From NCBI GenBank assembly GCA_030049565.1, contig JASIKQ010000697.1, positions 1 through 8,947 of the forward strand: a stretch of DNA of 8,947 bases. The letters run 5' to 3'. The position numbers and the translations under genes were made by a program. Below, one piece after another: positions 5,881-8,947 of this stretch (position 1 is its first letter; every line of letters begins with the position of its first letter). The DNA comes from Candidatus Sulfotelmatobacter sp. (lineage in GTDB: Bacteria > Acidobacteriota > Terriglobia > Terriglobales > Acidobacteriaceae). The notes under the pieces were generated by a model. The model did no database searches and was not told the origin of the DNA. It worked only from the letters and a program-made list of their open reading frames with translations.

Positions 5881-6204
5881 ATGATGGCACGCATCTGGCA
5901 CGGACGCACCCGTCCTGAAAACGCGGACGCTTACGAAAACCTGCTCAAACCAGAGTTGCTCCCAGGCATCGGCAAAGTCAAAGGCTATAAAGGAAGTTAT
6001 CTTCTAAGAAGGAATGTCGGCGGTGAGGTCGAGTTCATCACCATCATTCTTTGGGATTCAATTGAGGCGGTTCGCGCCTTCGCAGGATCGGACTACGAGA
6101 CCTCGATTATTCCGGAAGAACGCCGTCGGCTGCTATCGCATCATGACGAGAAAGCCGCGCACTATGAAATCGTCTCGACGCACGAGGCGCCGAGTTCACC
6201 GTGA
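5881..6204 (+). CDS. Small ABM-superfamily (dimeric alpha/beta-barrel) protein
   Basis: The 107-aa product reads as one ferredoxin-like ABM domain. It has an N-terminal strand ARIWHGRTRPENAD, a helix around AYENLLKPELLPGI, a central strand pair (GYKGSYLLRRNVGGEVEFI then TIILWDSIEAVRAF) and a C-terminal helix and strand ending HYEIVSTHE. The strand 'FITIILWDSIEAVRAFAG' matches the W-x-S/D-x-E-A-hydrophobic-x-x-F pattern of antibiotic-biosynthesis-monooxygenase-like and related stress-response proteins. ABM proteins form dimeric barrels; members include quinone-forming monooxygenases, heme-degrading enzymes and proteins with no known activity. I cannot assign a reaction: no heme- or cofactor-binding signature is evident. 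The start at 5881 is fixed by the strong AAAGGAGG site; the next codon is also ATG. It follows the DHA3 exporter by 21 bases, so the two may act on the same class of compound, which is inference. Confidence 0.75.
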   Translation: MMARIWHGRTRPENADAYENLLKPELLPGIGKVKGYKGSYLLRRNVGGEVEFITIILWDSIEAVRAFAGSDYETSIIPEERRRLLSHHDEKAAHYEIVSTHEAPSSP

Positions 6205-6327
6205 ATGATCGGTAGTGGGCAGAATTCCTTTCGGAGTCATCCCAAATCACCCCGTGTTTTCACCAGCGGGGCGAGGTATCTTACAGCAGCGCCGCCGTGC
6301 GGGATCAAACGAAACCACCATGCCGCT

Positions 6328-6663
6328 TCAGTGCGTTTGCAGCCGATCGATCTTCGCCGCCATGATGAAGTCGCTCTCCGTCAGTCCATCGATCTTGTGT
6401 GTCCACAGCGTGATTTCGGCTTTGCCCCACGCCAGCAGAATGTCGGGATGATGTCCTTGATCCTCAGCCAGCGCTCCCACGCGATTCACAAACTCGAGCG
6501 CCTTGGCGAAATCAGGAAACTTGAATTCCCGCGTCAGGTGATGCTCATTCACCACCTTCCACTGTGGAACCGCTTTCATCAAGCCCTGTAATTCTCTGCC
6601 TTTGATCGGAGGAACACCGCCGCGGCAGGGCACGCATCGTTTATCGGCTAGCTGCTCACTCAT
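6328..6663 (-). CDS. phhB: Pterin-4a-carbinolamine dehydratase (PCD/DCoH family)
   Basis: The 111-aa product shows the whole PCD family pattern. There is an N-terminal CVPCRGGVPPI block (residues 10-20), W35 in PQWKVV, then FKFPDFAKALEFVNRVGALAE, the active-site motif DQGHHPDI (His71, His72, Pro73), then TLWTHKIDGLTESDF with His89 and Asp98, ending KIDRLQTH. His71, His72, His89 and Asp98 have the spacing of the catalytic residues of the human enzyme. It dehydrates 4a-hydroxytetrahydropterin, recycling the cofactor of phenylalanine hydroxylase; many bacteria carry it without that hydroxylase and its role there (possibly a molybdopterin context) is less clear. No aromatic hydroxylase is in the window. 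The ATG at 6663 gives the usual length; only a poorly spaced GGAG or GAGG precedes it. The frame stays open another 81 codons upstream, but that extension has no recognisable content. The gene is divergent from the DHA2 exporter. Confidence 0.93.
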   Translation of the reverse strand: MSEQLADKRCVPCRGGVPPIKGRELQGLMKAVPQWKVVNEHHLTREFKFPDFAKALEFVNRVGALAEDQGHHPDILLAWGKAEITLWTHKIDGLTESDFIMAAKIDRLQTH

Positions 6664-6881
6664 TCCCTCAATAAACTCCTTTGAAAAATCCGCGTCAAGA
6701 CCCCGCGCTCCGACGCCGCCGCGCAGCCCGGCTACCTCCACAATTTGCTGAAACCCGCCCCAAGTTGTTCGCATCTCAGACGCTTTGCCCGCTCCGTGCA
6801 GCGCCCCAATTCGCGCCGCGTGGAGCTTATTCACCGGCCGGGCATCTTCGCAGCGCAGTTCAGAGGCTAGCAGGAAAGATA
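6664..6881. other. Intergenic region between divergent PCD and DHA2 exporter genes
   Basis: This 218-base GC-rich region should carry the promoters of both genes, but I see no convincing -35/-10 pair. It is open without stops in the PCD frame on the minus strand and, from 6681, in the exporter frame on the plus strand. Neither predicted extension resembles the N terminus of its family, so I treat both as chance. Confidence 0.45.
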
Positions 6882-8462
6882 ATGGCTGCCGCACCTCCGC
6901 AAGCAAATCCTCCGCAAGCTGTTTCCAATCCTTGGCTAGTGGCGGCTGCGGTCATGCTGGCCACGTTCATGGAAGTACTCGATACTTCCATCGCGGCCGT
7001 CGCCCTGCCCTACATAGCCGGCAACCTTTCGGCCACCAACGACGAAGCCACTTGGGTGCTCACGAGCTACCTGGTCGCGAACGCGGTCGTTCTGCCCGCC
7101 AGCACTTGGTTCTCTCTGCGCTTCGGACGCAAGCGCTTCCTCATTGCCTGCATCATCATCTTCACGGTTTCTTCATTTCTCTGTGGTGCCGCTACCAGCC
7201 TGGGCATGATCCTGATCGCCCGCGCCATTCAAGGAGCCGGCGGCGGCGCTCTGCAACCGCTTTCGCAGGCCATTCTGCTGGAAAGTTTTCCTCCCCAGAA
7301 GCGCGGCATGGCCATGGCCGCTTTCGCGCTGGGAGTAGTTGTCGCGCCAGTGCTCGGCCCCACGCTCGGCGGCTGGCTCACCGATACCTATTCCTGGCGC
7401 TGGGCGTTTTACATCAACATTCCGGTCGGCGTTTTTGCGGTTTTGATGATCTCGCGTTATGTGCAAGATCCCTCCTATGTGAGAGAAGCGCATCCTGGCA
7501 AGCTTGACGCCATCGGCCTGGGCCTGCTCGCGGTTTGGCTGGGTTGCCTGCAAGTTATCCTCGACAAAGGGCAGGAAGATGATTGGTTCGGCGCCACCTG
7601 GATTCGCTGGGCCGCCTTCATTCTCATTGTTTGCCTAGTGATGTTTCTCATCCGCGAGTTTCGTCACAAGAAACCGCTCGTCGATCTCCGCGTTTTTCGC
7701 CATCGCAATTTCACTTTGGGGTGCCTGCTCATTGGCCTATTCGGCGCCGCGATCTATGCTCTGGTCACGCTGCTTCCCCTGTTTTATCAGGAGCTGATGG
7801 GTTACACCGCGCTGGCCGCAGGCTGGGCCGTGAGTCCGCGCGGCGTCGGCGCAATTATCGCTATGCCGATAATCGGCTATCTCACCGCTAAGATCGACAA
7901 CCGCTGGCTCATCGCCTTCGGCTTCGCTCTGTTCGCAATCGCCAGCCTCTGGTTCGGCGAACTCAATCTCAGCATCGGGCAATGGACGTTTTTATGGGCC
8001 ATCCTGATCAGCGGTTTCGGATCGGGGTGTGTCTTCGTTCCGCTCTCCACCACCACCATGGCATTTCTGAGGAATGAAGAAATCGGTAATGCCAGCGGGC
8101 TTTATAACCTGCTGCGGAACATCGGAGGCAGCATCGGAATTTCCGTGGTGAACACGATCGTGGCGCGGCACGAGCAACTGCATCGCAACGAACTAGCCGC
8201 TTCTCTCACCCCTGCGCGCATTGAGGTGCGCGGCTCCATTGAGGGCATGCAGCAGTACCTGGTCACCCAAGGAGCGTCCCCAGCCGGGGCTTTGCAACAG
8301 GCCCACGCCTTGATCGCCCAGCTTCTCACCAGCCAGGCCCGCCTCTGGTCTTATGTCGACGACTTCCGCTACATGGCCCTGGTCTGCTTCGGCTGCATTC
8401 CAATCGTCTTCGCACTTAAGAAAAGCGTAGGAATCAAAGGCAGGGTCGGTGCTGGGCATTAA
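6882..8462 (+). CDS. MFS exporter of the DHA2/EmrB-QacA type, 14 membrane segments
   Basis: The 526-aa product is a typical drug:proton antiporter of the EmrB type. Helix 1 carries LDTSIAAVALP (about residues 33-43, motif D1 of 14-helix exporters). Then come TWVLTSYLVANAVVLP, motif A as SLRFGRKRF, motif B as LIARAIQGAGGG, and motif C from residue 151 (GVVVAPVLGPTLGGWLTD followed by SWRWAFYINIPVG). These define the N-terminal half; the C-terminal half continues with hydrophobic segments and a large loop before the last helix (LHRNELAASLTPARIEVRG). EmrB-type proteins expel hydrophobic toxic compounds, often with an EmrA adaptor and outer-membrane TolC in Gram-negatives; neither partner is in the window. 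The ATG at 6882 has AGGA seven bases upstream and gives the usual short N terminus, so the open frame back to 6681 is not used. It is divergent from the PCD gene and convergent with ssb. Confidence 0.93.
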   Translation: MAAAPPQANPPQAVSNPWLVAAAVMLATFMEVLDTSIAAVALPYIAGNLSATNDEATWVLTSYLVANAVVLPASTWFSLRFGRKRFLIACIIIFTVSSFLCGAATSLGMILIARAIQGAGGGALQPLSQAILLESFPPQKRGMAMAAFALGVVVAPVLGPTLGGWLTDTYSWRWAFYINIPVGVFAVLMISRYVQDPSYVREAHPGKLDAIGLGLLAVWLGCLQVILDKGQEDDWFGATWIRWAAFILIVCLVMFLIREFRHKKPLVDLRVFRHRNFTLGCLLIGLFGAAIYALVTLLPLFYQELMGYTALAAGWAVSPRGVGAIIAMPIIGYLTAKIDNRWLIAFGFALFAIASLWFGELNLSIGQWTFLWAILISGFGSGCVFVPLSTTTMAFLRNEEIGNASGLYNLLRNIGGSIGISVVNTIVARHEQLHRNELAASLTPARIEVRGSIEGMQQYLVTQGASPAGALQQAHALIAQLLTSQARLWSYVDDFRYMALVCFGCIPIVFALKKSVGIKGRVGAGH

Positions 8463-8490
8463 GCTTTGAGGATTGGGAGCGGCCCCGTGC

Positions 8491-8947
8491 CTAGAACGGA
8501 ATATCTTCGTCTGTAATTGGTCCTGACGCCGCTCCCGCGGGCTCGTGCTCGGGCGTGCGCTGATCGAATCCGTTGCCGCCGGCCGACGCGCTCGCTCCGC
8601 GCGAGCTGGCATAATCGCCGCCGCCTTCGCCACGCCCGCCGAGCAGAATCATGTCATTGGCCACGATCTCGGTCATATATTTTTTCTGCCCGCTCTGCTT
8701 GTCATCCCACGAGCGGGTCTGCAGGCGCCCCTCAATGTAAACCTTGCCTCCCTTTTTTAGATACTCGCCCGCAATCTCAGCCATGCGCTGCCACAGCACC
8801 ACATTGTGCCACTCGGTGCGGTCCTGCCACTCGCCACTCTTGTCTTTGAAACGCTCGTTGGTGGCGATAGTGATCTTGGCCACCGGTGTGCCCTGCGGCG
8901 TGTATTTAATTTCTGGATCTTTCCCCAGATTTCCGATCAGTTGAACC
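8491..8947 (-). CDS. ssb: Single-stranded DNA-binding protein, start cut by right window edge
   Basis: The minus strand reads without interruption from the right edge to the TAG at 8493-8491, giving 151 residues. The visible N-terminal part is [19 protein letters not shown], the classic OB-fold beginning of SSB, so only a few residues before it are missing. The GTG at 8883-8881 is an internal valine codon, not the start. The OB fold continues through [35 protein letters not shown] to about residue 105, followed by a Gly/Ser-rich flexible tail and the acidic tip TDEDIPF, which recruits replication and repair proteins. It coats single-stranded DNA as a homotetramer (family knowledge). Total length is normal. 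It converges with the DHA2 exporter across 28 bases that hold no obvious terminator. In many bacteria ssb lies near ribosomal or uvrA genes; the upstream neighbour here is outside the window. Confidence 0.97.
   Translation of the reverse strand, partial: VQLIGNLGKDPEIKYTPQGTPVAKITIATNERFKDKSGEWQDRTEWHNVVLWQRMAEIAGEYLKKGGKVYIEGRLQTRSWDDKQSGQKKYMTEIVANDMILLGGRGEGGGDYASSRGASASAGGNGFDQRTPEHEPAGAASGPITDEDIPF

Noticed and set aside
6250..6271. CCCCG...CGGGG inverted repeat after the ABM-like gene as a terminator
   Set aside because: Only five pairs with a 12-base loop and no following T-run; too weak to call.
6205..6591. A 128-codon plus-strand frame beginning just after the ABM-like gene
   Set aside because: It is mostly antisense to the pterin dehydratase gene, which has a full active-site pattern; the ATG overlapping the end of the previous gene is coincidental.
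6681..6881. Long form of the DHA2 exporter starting at 6681
   Set aside because: The extra 67 residues are Arg/Pro-rich and unlike any MFS N terminus; the ATG at 6882 has a ribosome site and gives the family length.
8193..8633. A 146-codon minus-strand frame overlapping the exporter end and ssb
   Set aside because: It is out of frame with ssb and antisense to the exporter; no family resemblance.
8881..8883. GTG as the start of ssb
   Set aside because: The frame continues to the window edge with the conserved SSB N-terminal sequence, so this codon is an internal valine.

Overview
The window is ordinary chromosomal sequence from a moderately GC-rich bacterium. The mix of genes fits a soil or environmental acidobacterium: a YpdA/Bdr-like flavoprotein, a secreted S9 peptidase, a small pilin-like membrane protein, a stand-alone pterin dehydratase and EmrB/EntS-type exporters. 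That placement is inference from gene content; there is no rRNA or other decisive marker. I see no phage, insertion sequence, CRISPR array, tRNA or rRNA.

Left part (1-1703). The N-terminal third of a class II fumarase (fumC, minus strand) runs off the left edge. Its 211-base upstream region is shared with a divergent YpdA-like FAD/NAD(P)H oxidoreductase (plus strand). Each gene has a recognisable -10 element there. The YpdA-like gene converges on a secreted S9-family peptidase. The 113 bases between them hold two 30-base arrays of degenerate 7-base repeats in inverted orientation around a GC-rich hairpin. The array next to the peptidase is bracketed exactly by a 12-base direct repeat that duplicates the end of that gene.

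Middle (1704-4530). The S9 peptidase (650 aa, signal peptide, beta-propeller plus alpha/beta-hydrolase domain) is divergent from a 129-aa membrane-anchored protein that resembles the body of a type IV pilin but has no prepilin cleavage motif. Their shared upstream region holds plausible promoters in both directions and a perfect 12-base palindrome. A 278-base stretch follows with no convincing gene except a possible 38-codon ORF ending 8 bases before the next gene.

Right part (4531-8947). A DHA3/EntS-type MFS exporter and a small ABM-fold protein with a very strong ribosome binding site form a likely two-gene operon. A pterin-4a-carbinolamine dehydratase (minus strand) is divergent from a 14-helix DHA2/EmrB-type MFS exporter. 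That exporter converges, with a 28-base gap, on the single-stranded DNA-binding protein gene, whose first few codons lie beyond the right edge.

The genes do not form one pathway; they look like a series of one- and two-gene units with housekeeping (fumC, ssb), redox, secreted-hydrolase and efflux roles. I found no convincing new multigene system. The points most worth a second look are the YpdA-like protein lacking the cysteine reported as active in Firmicute YpdA, the pilin-like protein without a prepilin site, and the heptamer-repeat structure at 1606-1716.
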